A stretch of DNA of 64,000 bases from Mansonella perstans (lineage: Eukaryota > Nematoda > Chromadorea > Rhabditida > Onchocercidae), in the NCBI GenBank assembly GCA_037074765.1, contig JBAMDO010000031.1:124001-188000 (forward strand), given 5' to 3'. The position numbers and the translations under genes were made by a program. Below are positions 27,181-38,989 of this stretch, piece by piece. Under the pieces are notes generated by a model. That model saw nothing but the letters and a program-made list of their open reading frames with translations. It was not told the DNA's origin and did not search any database. How positions within the stretch are numbered: position 1 is the stretch's first letter; every line of letters begins with the position of its first letter.

Positions 27181-28239
27181 ACCGAAACAATGCGAATTTT
27201 CAATTCGTTTAATGTTAATATTTCCGCTTCAGACAATGTTCACTTTCCGTACATTCAAACATAATATGCAAAAAAAGCAAAAATCGATGTTTGTTTTTTT
27301 TTCACGATGACCTGAAAAGAATATTTTAATTTAAATAGTTCGAGAAATTTAGAAAAAAAAGCACGACAAAATCTGCTTATTATTACATTTGCTAATTATG
27401 TAAGCCAATATAATTACAGAGAATTAAAAATGTGAAAATTCGAACTGAATATTTAACTAAAATGATAAGAAAAAAGAAAAGGTATGAAGACTGATAAAGC
27501 ATCGTTCAATTCAACTACAAATTAATATACAAAAACATCATCTCGTTTGCAATATATATGATACAGTCAGTTTAATCCGCACTATATTCCCCTACGAAAC
27601 AGTATCTTCCGAATTATCACGAATTCTTACTATGAAAACCTAAGAATCAGCCTACTAATAGGCTTTATCAGTATAACTCGGTCAAACCTACCTGTATTAT
27701 TTGTCATTGTGTATTACTTTCCTAAACACGAAATTTATCAAACAATAACATAACGAGCCACTTCTTTCGATAATCTATCATTGTTTGGAAACAAGAAAAA
27801 AAAATTTCAAATTAGCAACCGGAAAATATCGCCACGTGCCAAAAACGTTTGTCGTAACAGATTGATCTGACAGTAAAGAAGTACATATACAAATTTTGTA
27901 CTGTATAAAAGAAATTTGATAGAGAAGGAAAATAGGGATAGTTGAGGGATAGTTTTTTTTTTCTAGAAAGCGAAAACAGAAGATAAAAAGTAAACCAGAA
28001 ATATTCAAAAAATAACGATAATAACTGAACAAAACGCAAGAAGAACACCTGAATGGACATTTTTAGCATCTTGATTACTTCACTGTCATTTCTTCCAATA
28101 ATGCGACAAATGGATGGGACGTAAAATCACCTGCCGATGATATGCGATGATATAGGTTTATTAGATGAAAAGATTTTTCGAAAATACATTAATTTGGACT
28201 GAACAAATCAGTTCTTCTCAATTAATGCTTTAATCGTTT

Positions 28240-28370
28240 GATCAAATTATACCCTAATAGTTTGGTTAAGTTATATTTCAATAGCTTCATCAAGTTATAT
28301 CTTAACAGTTTGATCAAGTTACATTTTAACAAGTGACATTGTCAAGTGACAAGTGAATGCTCAAGTTATA
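28240..28370 (+). repeat. Short degenerate tandem repeat
   Basis: About four imperfect units of roughly 33 bp built on 'agtttgatcaagttatatct'. They lie just left of the right arm of the inverted repeat. Confidence 0.6.
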
Positions 28371-28413
28371 CCTTATAACAATTGGATTAATGTGTATCAA
28401 TTTTTTTCGTTTA

Positions 28414-28804
28414 GGCTTCGCTCTTTTAAACGCAAATGTGTTTCATTCGAAAAAAGATGTGGTAAGTGCTTTGCTTTTTGTGAATTTTAAAACATCTCCT
28501 ATTGAAGTTTAATTTAGAGTAAAGTGATTACAGAAAACGGACAAATTTTTGTTCACATGTGGGCTTAATGACCTGAAATAAATGTTTGTACAAAGCATGA
28601 CTACGCTCGTATCTTTTAGCTTGCATTACTTGACTCATGGTCAGGAAAAGGATTATAAAGTAGTGGAACTTATAAAAGATAGTCATTACGCTTTCCACGA
28701 TGCCAAGGATATTCAAGTTTATCGAGTTCAATTTATCGAGATCATAGATTATGGTAGTCATGCTAACTTTATGCCGATCTATTTGATTGATGGGATGCGC
28801 TACA
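28414..28804 (+). repeat. Right arm of 390-bp inverted repeat
   Basis: Matches the reverse complement of 23992-24382. This copy keeps the reading frame after the acceptor (four A's, ENGQIFVH) and continues into downstream exons. Confidence 0.9.
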
Positions 28805-29783
28805 AAGTTGCGCCAATTAGTCAGTTAAAAGAGGTTTGAAAATACTTTGTTTTGCTTGAAATTTAGGGATGTTCTATTGGACAGCTTTTGCAGATTTATG
28901 CAGGGAAGTACTTTTCTGAAATCTCATGTTTGATTCGAGGAATCCATGCCCTAAAAACCTTTAGTTCGGAAATAAAAAAAAATTTGAACTCGTAAAGGTT
29001 CGGAATAATCCTTTCAGATGTTATATCCAAGCTGTGTTTTTTGCATTTGGAATAAATAGCAAGCCATAGTCTAATTTTGAACCGAAATTCTTTTTTGATG
29101 CATAAAACTGAGCTCGCAAAATATAAAACCACTTTCAAAATATGAAATGTTTTTTTGAATTCAATAAATTCATTGACTGATTTCAAACAAAATGCTGCGT
29201 TTTCAGCTGAGAAGTGATTATACAGGGCCTTCTTACGATATGGTAGCAAAAACTGTACCATTTATGATTTTACAGGGCAAAAAAGCGAAATAGTTTATAT
29301 TTCATTTTTGTTTCATACTTAATTTCTGATTCTCGGTGAAATTTTGAGTCTTTTGTCTAAACTAAAAGCCAGTCTTATATTTCATTGAACAATCGAAAAG
29401 GAGATTTCACGATTTGTTTTTTTCAAATTCCAATGCATAATTTTTTTTTCGGTGTTCTTAATTTCAAGCAGTTTTTGTTGTTTTAGAAGGGATTCGATGA
29501 ATATTTTTCTTTGATTCGTTCAAAGCTTCTTGCAGATACTATGCACAATATCCAAGCTGATGTAGTTTCTAAAGTAAGCATTCAGTCTAATTTGTTAGAA
29601 TTAGTGGAAACTATAAAATGTTCTTTAATTTTTGATCAATTTCCTCGTTTGTTTCTGAATTCCCATTTTTTTTCAGCCATCAAAAAATTTGTTCGAACTA
29701 AAACAATTGTGCAGTGAAGTACACGACAGATCGGCAGTATTTGTGCGACAAAATTTGATCCAAATGTTTTCTTCAAATGCATA
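28416..29783 (+). CDS. LOTUS-Tudor protein, C-terminal half
   Basis: The exon ending at 28461 joins to ENGQIFVH, then after a roughly 65-bp intron (ending TCTTTTAG) to the Tudor core exon: DYKVVELIKDSHYAFHDAKD, VQFIEIIDYGSHANF and RYKVAPISQLKE. The core carries the Tudor-type (F/I)xDYG motif. The next exon (about 28891) gives IYAGKYFSEISCLIRGIHAL, about 29489-29571 gives GFDEYFSLIRSKLLADTMHN, and the last exon (about 29680-29783) gives KNLFELKQLCSEVH to a TAA. The LOTUS half lies on the opposite strand 4 kb to the left, so this half has no N-terminus in its own orientation. It is probably non-functional as arranged, unless the arrangement is a haplotype or assembly inversion. Confidence 0.5.
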
Positions 29784-30094
29784 ATCAAATTAAGATCAAA
29801 TTTTGTTTAGGCTATATTTTACTATACATGACCATTGTAATGTCTTATATATATAAATAAAATTCACTGTAATTTTTAAAACGAAAAGGCGTTTACCAAA
29901 AGCTTTATCCTTTTTAATCAATCCTTTTACATCATCCTTCAACAGCTTCCTTTTTGCTGTTCGCTCTTGTCTTTTTTTTTTCATCATCGTTTGATTAAAG
30001 CGCTCTCATTATTTCTCCTCACTGTTTCGCTCATTTTTGATTATCGCTCATTTTGTTATTTTGTATTGAATAACACCGTTGTATTAGTACTTGC

Positions 30095-30130
30095 GCAATA
30101 AAGTTTTATTAACCCAAGTTCGAGTTGAGG
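30095..30130 (+). mobile_element. Degenerate SL1-bearing LTR remnant
   Basis: AATAAAG followed by ttttattaacccaagttcga, a mutated SL1 in the same AATAAA-SL1-ttgag context as the intact LTRs. Only this core can be recognised. Confidence 0.45.
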
Positions 30131-30544
30131 CTGAGACAAGCATCGATACAGAGTCCTGCTATCGAAAGTGAGTAAGCTAAAAAAGATTTGTGCTCTCACA
30201 CACAATTCAACTACAAGACTTCGTTCGCAGGAGATATTTCGGAGAAAGCTCATTTTTTGAAATTCTTTGAATTTCACTAAATTCCCTTAGGCATTTCGGT
30301 TATGTCCATTTCATTTCCCAAAGAGATAGAGGTTAGTAGAAAACAAAAAAAAAGAGAACTGAAAATTCCAATTAAGCAATGAATTAAACAGCAGCGGTGT
30401 CGATTTTCTTTTGACAAAATTAATAAAAATCAATCAATTAAAAAATCAATCATTTTCCTTGAAAGCATTTTCCTTAATTGGCTGAAGCTGAAGAAATCAT
30501 CATGCCGAAGAAAATGGTTTGATACAAGGATATCATCTTGTATT

Positions 30545-30915
30545 GATTATACCACACTGATTATTAAAAAAGGTTTCGAGAGTGCATCGGCATTTGACAG
30601 CGTACCTATATGTAACAGAGTGATCATTTTGAGAAATTTGGGAGGATCATCCTGTACTCATTTCAAGATCTGTCATAAGCCATTTCTGCTCTCAGTATCA
30701 GAAGCTCTGGTGAGATCAATAAAGGTTACATAGAGATTCCTTATTTTGCTCATTTCTCTCGCAGTGATCTGAGAACGAATACCATATCGGAGGTACTCCT
30801 GTTAGTACTTTCAGGAAGAAGATCTTCGGCAATAATAGGCATTAATCTGGTTAGAAGTATTCTTGCGAGGATTTTTCCAGCGATGGAGAACAGAGTTATA
30901 CCCCAAAATACCTTT
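30545..30915 (-). mobile_element. Non-LTR retrotransposon RT fragment, decayed
   Basis: The minus-strand frame reads GITLFSIAGKILARILLTRL, MPIIAEDLLPES and TSDMVFVLRSLREK, then in another frame NLYVTFIDLTRASDTESRNGL with stops and PPKFLKMITLLH. These are recognisable blocks of a LINE reverse transcriptase (GITLLS..AGKILAR...; VDLTKAFDTVSR). The catalytic FxD block is altered and there are frameshifts and stops, so it is dead. It starts within about 10 bp of the donor of the neighbouring SAM-like exon. Confidence 0.8.
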
Positions 30916-30922
30916 TTCATGA

Positions 30923-32090
30923 ACAATATCCAAGTCATCCTCGTCACTATCTTTACTTTCAATCTGCGAAAAAACTGATTCAAATTTTGTGATTTGGTGG
31001 AGATTCAGTTGTGCTAAGAGGTCATCGAGGTTTTGATCCATTAGGCTGACATCAGCGATCCTTTTAAAAAAAGTAAATGATGTATCTGAAATTTGGAAAC
31101 AACTAAAATGATCAACTGAAACATGCACCGATCAGTATTGAAATCATACAATAATATTTATTATGATTCCGAAATAACAATATTGAACGTAATTTCAATA
31201 TTAAATTAAACATTCATAAAACTACCATTTAATGACTGGGCAAATCTTCTTCAAAAATAAAAACAAAATATTACATTTCGTGTTAAGCTTCCCATCCAAA
31301 CTAAACAATTTTTGATTATAGCATTATTGTCGAATTTTTAACATTTAATAGTTGGCACTTCTTTTTGTTTTAGAAATGCTGGTTATGATGACAGACGAAA
31401 GAGAAAAGAAACTCGCCAGTTGCACCATCACCGGATATACTGCGGAAACCTGAATTGCTGGATGCTACGGACAATTGTGATGTCTAGCATAAAGTAATTT
31501 CATATGATTTCTCATCGATTTCCACAATAGCCTTTAAAATTTCAAATTTTTAACAAACGACTGAGTATGTGCAAATCTCCAAATCCTCCACGTCATATCC
31601 TACAGTATCTATTTCCTACGATAACTATAAGTCGGAATATTTTCACTAGAAGATCTTCAATTTGATCCTACACCTAAAAACTCAATAAAAGAATCCAACA
31701 TAAGAAGAACATTTAAGATGTGAACAGTCCGTGAACAGTCCTATGACTTTCATAAAAAGAAACATCTAAAAATCGAGAATTAGAAAAGAATCAGTCATTA
31801 AAAATTAAATAATATAAAATCAATAAGAGTTATTATAGAACTAAAGAAGGAATGATTTGAAACATAAAAAATTTAATTAATAAAAATAAATTTCACTTTT
31901 TCTATCACAATATTTATACTAAATTAATTAAAAATTTAAATTAATATGAATATTTAATCAAATTCTAGAGAAAAGAAGTTTTTGAAACAATAATTACCTG
32001 AACAATATCACGCTTTGCATATTTACCATTTACCTGTAACATTTGTCGATCGGAATTTAGCACTTTCATTTCACCAATGCTATATGATGC
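30923..32090 (-). CDS. Exons of a SAM-like-domain protein
   Basis: Exon 32090-31998 is exactly 31 codons between TTTAAG and GTAATT and reads SYSIGEMKVLNSDRQMLQVN. A second exon (about 31045-30923) reads LMDQNLDDLLAQLNLHQITK and FESVFSQIESKDSDEDDLD, resembling the start of a SAM domain, and ends at a GTATTT donor. Downstream exons would be expected, but a LINE fragment lies there instead. The parent gene is not recognised, and it may be broken. Confidence 0.35.
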
Positions 32091-32173
32091 CTTAAATTGA
32101 TTATAAATATAATATATTAATTAAAATTTTAAATCATTATTGGGTGGAATAGAAAAACAAAAATCAAAAAGTT

Positions 32174-32290
32174 GTCTACAACACCTAGAATCCCCAGGCC
32201 GTTTTCCGATACAAGTACTAATCAGGTCTAACGTTGCTCAAACTTGATAAATCGGACGAGATATCGTGCTTGCTTTACATGGTTGTAGAC
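32174..32290 (-). rRNA. 5S ribosomal RNA
   Basis: Read on the minus strand, it begins GTCTACAACCATG, contains CTCGTCCGAT, GCAACGTTAG, TTAGTACTTG and ACGGCCTGGG, and ends GTGTTGTAGAC. These are the conserved 5S blocks. The 5' GTCTACAAC and 3' GTTGTAGAC pair perfectly as helix I. It is followed by a T5 run, a Pol III terminator. Several positions differ from the nematode consensus as I remember it, so it may be a variant or a pseudogene. No SL RNA gene is next to it. Confidence 0.85.
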
Positions 32291-32461
32291 AAGGTAAAAA
32301 AAAGCAAAAATTTTTGTTACTACAACAATAACAGCTAATATTAATATTTTTTTTTTACACTCAAAATAAACGGACTAAATAAACGTTTTGCGAAAGGTTC
32401 CAAATGTATTATTCATGTTTTTGACTAAAGTAACGACTTGAATGTTCTATGCAACTAATGT

Positions 32462-32560
32462 AACTGATAATATTTTTTTGATCTAATTTGATTTTTTTCA
32501 CGTGAATTGTAGAAAATTCAAATCATATCTTGCTGTTAATAAAACTTCATTCAGGTTTGA
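32462..32560 (+). repeat. Dispersed repeat, copy 2
   Basis: Diverged copy of 868-960; see that entry. Confidence 0.5.
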
Positions 32561-33094
32561 TTCATTTATTATTATTAATGAATATCAAAATTTTCATTGA
32601 CGTGCAAAGATTTTGTTCAATTGAAATTTCGAAAAATTTAATGTATTTCTTGGTTTACATTTATTTTAAAGTTTCACTAATAAAATAACGTTAATTATTT
32701 ATAACTATATCGCAATTCTTTCTATCAATTATTTATTTAATAATTTTTATTCAAGCATTTCTTTTTTCTTAATCCATAGTGAATGCTTTTTGATAAAATT
32801 AGCAATTGTAGTATGTTTGTTACAAAATTCGTTGAAACTTTAAATAAAATAAAAAAATTTTCGTTCTCGACTTCATCGTTTTTCTTTTTTAATAATTAAA
32901 TTCAGAAATGTGCAAAATTAAGCTATTTCAAAATGATATAATTTGCTTGCACGTTTTCATGGATGATACTATCTCGACTTCTGAAGTTCGCCTGTCAAAT
33001 AACGTTCATGATGTTGGCCTCACATGTTATTGTCACCATCATTTCAGTTCTTACTATATTTGTGTTTTAGCTAAGATTTCAAGAAGATTTGAAT

Positions 33095-33295
33095 ATGATG
33101 AGATTGGTAGTATATCTTATATTGTTCATCTATTGCGCCAGCAACTGCGTAATGTTACCCAGGATAATCACCACCATTAGGACCACTGATGAGGCAAATA
33201 GTAGCGGTAGCAGATCAAACAAATGGATGAATTTTTCTTTGAAGTCAAGCTTTTCAAATTCATTAATCGACTTCTTTCAGTTTGATAATAAGTAA
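33095..33295 (+). CDS. Candidate small secreted peptide, 66 aa
   Basis: An uninterrupted frame from ATG to TAA starts with a good signal peptide (MMRLVVYLILFIYCASNC), followed by a short Ser/Asn-rich mature part and a stop at 33295. No dibasic neuropeptide pattern or cysteine framework is present. No family recognised, and single-exon status is unverified. Confidence 0.4.
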   Translation: MMRLVVYLILFIYCASNCVMLPRIITTIRTTDEANSSGSRSNKWMNFSLKSSFSNSLIDFFQFDNK

Positions 33296-33299
33296 ATTT

Positions 33300-35930
33300 A
33301 ATTGATTATTGTTTGATGATATAATTGTCACTATGTTGCAGCAGTGACTATATAATGACAGTTTCAATTTGGAACGAAGTTCAGTGCTTGAGAAAAAATT
33401 GGAAAAAAATTATAAAAAAGAACCTTTTTTAGATAATTTTAAATTTTATTGTTGAAAAAAGAAAGAAAGTTAAAATATTTTTTTTGAATTTGAGAGAATT
33501 TTTCACAAGTTTTGCAAAACAGTTGCATACAGGTATCGCCAAATCACAAAGTGAATAACTACTTCGCTTTTTCCTTGATTTAGTCCTCTACGAGAATTTG
33601 CTTGAATAGCAAAACCACAAAAATTATTGGCACTTACTCATAATTTCTATTTATTGTTACTATTATTATCACCATTGCTATTACTTATTTATTAATGTTA
33701 GTACTTCTTACTTATCATTGTTGATGCCATTATTGTTGTTATTATTCATATTATTGAAACTGTTATTTTTGATTGATATTAATGAGTATTGTGATTGGTT
33801 TTATCGATTGTATTGTCGACCTCACGCAACTTTCATCTGCCTTCATTAGTTATATGACTGAGCATCGCTTACCTTGCTTCTTTTGCGCTCTCCATTTAGA
33901 GGCAATTTATAACACAAATAGTTGTTACCGAAGACTGAAATGGAGAAGACGAAAGATCCACTGAATCAGTAGAATGCCTTAGCTTCTACCCTAATACGCC
34001 CTGTTGCTCCGCCATTCAAGACAGTATAAGATTCAGAACACGGGACGTTTGGATTTTTGTTTCTATCAAAGTAAATGAATTCCCGACGAATAAATTTCAG
34101 GAATCGCAAACACCTGAAATGCCTTTTGCTTCACTTTCAGTAAAAACTTTAACTTATAAGTCGGGTAATTTCAAAGCTCAGTAAATTTTATGCCATTTCC
34201 ACTAGCTTTATTGCTCTGAATCAAGAAGGAGCGAAACAATGCAGCAACGACAGATTACAACAAATAGACTATGTTGTTGATTAAATAATACTGTAATGTG
34301 GTCATTTTTTGTGACCACGCTTACCCTTTAATATTAATTTAAAACCATACTAGATTTCTCTTTGTGCTAGGTTCTCTAAATTGCTTAATTTATTATTAAA
34401 ATTACTTAAATATTGTTGTTTATCGAAATACATTGAACCAAGTCTAATTATTTACAAAAAAAAGAAGCAAACGGTGAAAGTGACTGAGATTGAAAACTAT
34501 TTTCTTATTAAGACTATAACTTATAGCAGCTCATTTGGGATGGGAAATTTTTTTCCAGAAGGTTATAACTATTTCCGGAAGCAAATAGTTGCATATCACC
34601 AGCTGGCAACAAATCTCAGCTGACCCAATGGTACCTATTGTGATAACGAATGATTTTGCAGGACATTCGAGTAACCATCACATGACATAACCATTTCAGC
34701 TGTAAAAATTCAATTTCAACTTTTATGATGCCAGGATGTTCTATCATCTGTAATTAATTGCTTTCACTTTGTGCCATTGTTTGGTTGGCATGATCTCTAC
34801 TTAATAACGATGATGACTGTCGTCATATCTGCTATTAACGACTATCTAAATGAAGGACGAGAAACAAATAAATACTGCGCTTGTTCAGAATGCTTTTTTC
34901 TATAGCGTTCACAATACCAGGTCACCAACAATTCCAGAACAGTATCCCACGAATCCTGCCGTGCAATTTCTAGCGATGTAGAATTTTCGCTATTCCTAGC
35001 CTATTCAATGACTTAACAATGCACTACCTTGCTACTACAACTATTTGCAGAAAAAAAGGCATCCTTGCCTCCGTAGATCAGTCTTTTAATGTAAACTCAA
35101 GACAATTTTCCTGTAACTATCATGAGACGATAGGCAGATCGAGCTATTTGATCTGTACAAACATCCAGTAGTGTCTTCTCAGCGGGGCTCCATTCTCTCG
35201 CAATGTCCATAAGCCGGCGAAAGTATCATTTCATACCCACTCTATGTATCCATGGATCAGGACTACAGAGGAACTCTTCCATTTCTAAATCACTTGATTT
35301 ACCAATATGACTTGAAAACTTTATTTCTCAAAAGTGCTACCACCCTTCCTTTGCTAGAATGTTACTGTCGTCCTAACATAATCCACAACACACTGCCCTT
35401 CTAACTTATTAAATTCTGCGTGCTCAACAAGTTGACAACTTTTTCATTGTTTATTCATTTTCCATTTTTCACTGCATGCAAAGAACATAGAATTGAGAAG
35501 TATACAAAACATATGGAAAACATTGAGCATTTAAATATTCCCGCTACTTGTTCCAACACCACTGCTAACAAGCATCCAAAAACTATGACTCAAATCCAAC
35601 CAGCGATTGATTCCTGGAACTGTTCATTTCATTTTCGCATTTCTACAATAATTAACCGTTCAAGGATCACAACAGAACAAATATTCTAGATGAGCAGACA
35701 AAGTCGATTAACTTCTCGTTAAAATACTTTAAAAACTGCGAGTACTGCTAGTAATGATAGAATTATGCAACGATTTGTACAAAACAATAGTTGTAGCATT
35801 CAAGAAGTAACATATACAAACATTAAAAATAGATAAATAAATAAAGACTAAACAAATTCAATAACTCAGAAGGAGAAAGTGCGGAACACAGCATAGCAAG
35901 ATGTGAATGAATTTTCTCTTATATATAATA
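33300..35930. other. Intergenic, nothing convincing
   Basis: AT-rich DNA with TTATTA-type simple stretches near 33640-33770. The open frames at 33773-33964, 34381-34623 and 35420-35689 show no motif and no splice support. Confidence 0.4.
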
Positions 35931-35935
35931 TATAT

Positions 35936-35937
<2 letters not shown>

Positions 35938-36005
<68 letters not shown>
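35938..36005. repeat. (GA)n microsatellite
   Basis: An essentially uninterrupted GA dinucleotide run just downstream of the kinase stop codon. Confidence 0.98.
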
Positions 36006-36009
<4 letters not shown>

Positions 36010-36044
36010 CGTGGATAACTGATATCAGCAAAACCACAGGAAAC

Positions 36045-38151
36045 TCAGTAACTTCCCAGCATAAGAGAACCTCTCGGTGGTGAGGACGTGGTACAGTATC
36101 CTGAACTTATACTTGAACAGCTTGATGACACTGATTGATTTCCGGAATAATTACCAATAAAAGATGGAAATTCAGGAGAATGATGCCGATTACGACCTCC
36201 TATAGATATCGACGACGTTTTGATTCCAATAATTGCACGGCAGTTTTGCGGCGACATATACACATAAGCACTCAGATGCGATTCGCTTGCATCAGTATTT
36301 GGTATGGCGTAACGCAAGGCTGGATGTTGCTTTGGGTGTGTCACCAATTTTGCTGGTACGCTGCCTAATTTATAGCGACCTGAATTCAACTCCGATATTG
36401 GCAGTGGAAGAGATGTGTCATTTTCGAGCAGCCAAGGATGATCACTTATATATTCCAAATCACAACGTTCGTCTGGATCATATTTCAAACATTCCGTAAT
36501 CAAATTTTTGCAACCTAAAATTGAGCAGCAACTTGACATACTTCACAATTTGTTAGATTACCAAGAAGTACTATAAGAATTTGAAGAATGTATAATAAAC
36601 GAACATTTTGAAATATGTCGCCTCCAAACTAACGGTTCTTGACAAACAATATCTTCGTCCCGGTGGAATGGAATGTCTCCGCAAACCATATCATACAACA
36701 AAATTCCAAGTGACCATACAGTTGCTTTACAGCTATCATACTCGGAACGTAGGATCCATTCCGGTGGACTATACACACGTGTGCCTGTAAATACATTACA
36801 TACTCAGAATATACACAAATGATATAATAAGAACTGAGTTGCTTAAATACAGCAAAAAACGAAATTACTCGCCTTCAAAGTTAGTAAACTTTTCACCCTT
36901 CGTTCTATAAAATGCACCAGAACCAAAGTCAACCATCTTCAGGCGCCCAGTTTTTAAATCCACAACCAAATTTTCATCCTTAATGTCTCGATGGACAACA
37001 TTCACATCCATACAAGCTTTCACAGTATCCACAACCTTCAAACAAAGCAAATTTTATTCAGGGAAAAAAAAAGACTATCACTCACCAACTGCTGTGCAAG
37101 AGTAAATCACCTGTTTGAAAAAGTTCTGCGCAATTTTTTCATCCAGTGCCCCGTGTTCCGATATATAATCAAACAAGTCCTGGCACGGTGACGGTCGTTC
37201 CATCACAATCAAGAACCCATCTGGTCGTTCGAACCAATCGTGCATTTGTATCACACCCATTATATTTCTACATTCCAATAGAAGGGCGATCTCCACAGGT
37301 AACTTCTTACCAATGCTAGGGATCTACAAGGTATAAAGTGTTTTGATGAAGCAACTTATTTTTCTTTGCGGAAACAATAAACAAAAATATGCTATTCTCA
37401 CATATCAGTTGAAATTGACTGGAAAGAGGGTGTTTTTTAAAAAAATGTATAAACCTATACATTTTTCCAGCCAGTTACGCTATTCCTTGACACGTACTTC
37501 ACTGCCACTGGTAAACCATCAATTATACGATACCCGGAATACACGGTTCCAAAGCCACCGCGTCCTAATTCTGGTCCAAGTTTGTACTGCTTCTTGAAAT
37601 TTGCATAATCATGACCTTAAAAAAATAATACTTTCCGATCTAAAAAGTCTCTTCAAAAACAGCTCATTAATATTGGTTAAACTGAGTAAAACCTGAATAA
37701 CGGATATTATACATTTGAAAAACTTATATTTATGTAAGCAATTTTTAGTGAAGGTTTGCTTCCCAAACTCCACTTCGAAGTCTGTTATACCGTATTGTGA
37801 ACCAGCTAGCCAACCGGGGACAACCTGACCATCCCATCCAGTTCCTACACATACTTATCGTTTTATTAAACTACAGATGCAATCCAACTGATATATTGAT
37901 GATCGCGTTGTAAACACGGACACGGACACGGACATACACAAATACAAACAGACATACATATATACACACATACACGCACATACACAGAAATGTCGAAATG
38001 ATCTTTCGCATATAAATATGAAGGAAATATGCATGGAAACAAATTCATAATGATACATACCTTGACTGCTACCTAAGAAAGACGATGGAAATGGTATAAT
38101 GGTGGATCCGCCGCGGCTGCCAAGTGCTAATTTATGAGAGTTTCGCAACAT
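36045..38151 (-). CDS. PIM-family Ser/Thr kinase
   Basis: A constitutively active-type Ser/Thr kinase related to vertebrate PIM and worm prk genes. Exons on the minus strand: 38151-38061 ([15 protein letters not shown]); about 37845-37693; about 37618-37449, with the glycine loop GRGGFGTVY and catalytic lysine in VAVKYV; about 37322-37111 ([20 protein letters not shown]); about 37038-36872, with HRDIKDEN and DFG; about 36787-36605 ([28 protein letters not shown]); and about 36516-36045 ([24 protein letters not shown] plus a Ser-rich tail). [13 protein letters not shown] in the hinge and VWSLG in place of DVWSLG are PIM features. The tail ([14 protein letters not shown]) is longer than in vertebrate PIMs. 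All catalytic residues are present. Exon 2 boundaries are approximate. Confidence 0.9.
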
Positions 38152-38499
38152 TTCAATTGAGAATGTACACGATTACCAAGTACCGAATTTGTTAAATCGT
38201 ACAACTCGTAGCAAATGATAGTATAAATTAATAATCTGAAAATGTTAACAAAGGTATGTTGCATTTAATTACACAACGTAAGAGACGTAGTGGCAGTTTA
38301 AAGAAACGACGGAAAGTCCGTTACTATCTAGCTGCCCGCTTTTTCTCGACAATTAACGTATAACATAACCAGTAAGTAAATTATTCCAATTTCACGATGG
38401 CAGACTGTCAGTAAAGAGAAGCGATTAGTTTAGCAACTTTATCAGTTAAGAAGTGCATTCCTCTGAGCATAAAAAAATTCATCAAATGTACAAGAAAGC

Positions 38500-38985
38500 C
38501 ATAGGTAGCCTTATAAGCAAGTGACCAGTAGGTAGCCTTACAAGTACGTGAGCAGTAGCTAACCTTATAGATAAATGAACAATAGGTAGCCTTATAGATA
38601 AATGAGCAATAGGTATAGCCTTATAAGTAAATGAGCAATAGGCAAACTTACAAGTAAATGAGCAATAGGTAGCCTTATAGATAAATGAGCAATAGGTAGC
38701 CTTATAAGTAAATGAGCAATAGGCAAACTTACAAGTAAATGAGCAATAGGTAGCCTTATAGATAAATGAGCAATAGGTAGCCTTATAAGTAAATGAGCAA
38801 TAGGTATAGCCTTATAAGTAAATGAGCAATAGGTAGCCTTATAAGTAAATGAGCAATAGGTATAGCCTTATAAGTAAATGAGCAATAGGTAGCCTTATAG
38901 ATAAATGAGCAGTAGGTAGCCTTATAAGTGAATGAGCAATAGGTAGCCTTATAAGTGAATGAGCAATAGGTAGCCTTATAAATAC
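38500..38985 (+). repeat. 27-bp minisatellite, about 18 units
   Basis: The unit is 'gtagccttataagtaaatga' + 'gcaatag', with variants (GATAAATG, GCAAACTTACAAG, and a 29-bp form with an extra TA). The minus-strand open frame through it (38783-38989, YKATYCSF repeats) results from the periodicity. Confidence 0.95.
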
Positions 38986-38989
38986 CCAA

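Noticed and set aside
38783..38989. Repeat protein of YKATYCSF units
   Set aside because: A 27-bp minisatellite automatically gives a 9-residue periodic frame. There is no start context and there are indel variants of 29 bp.
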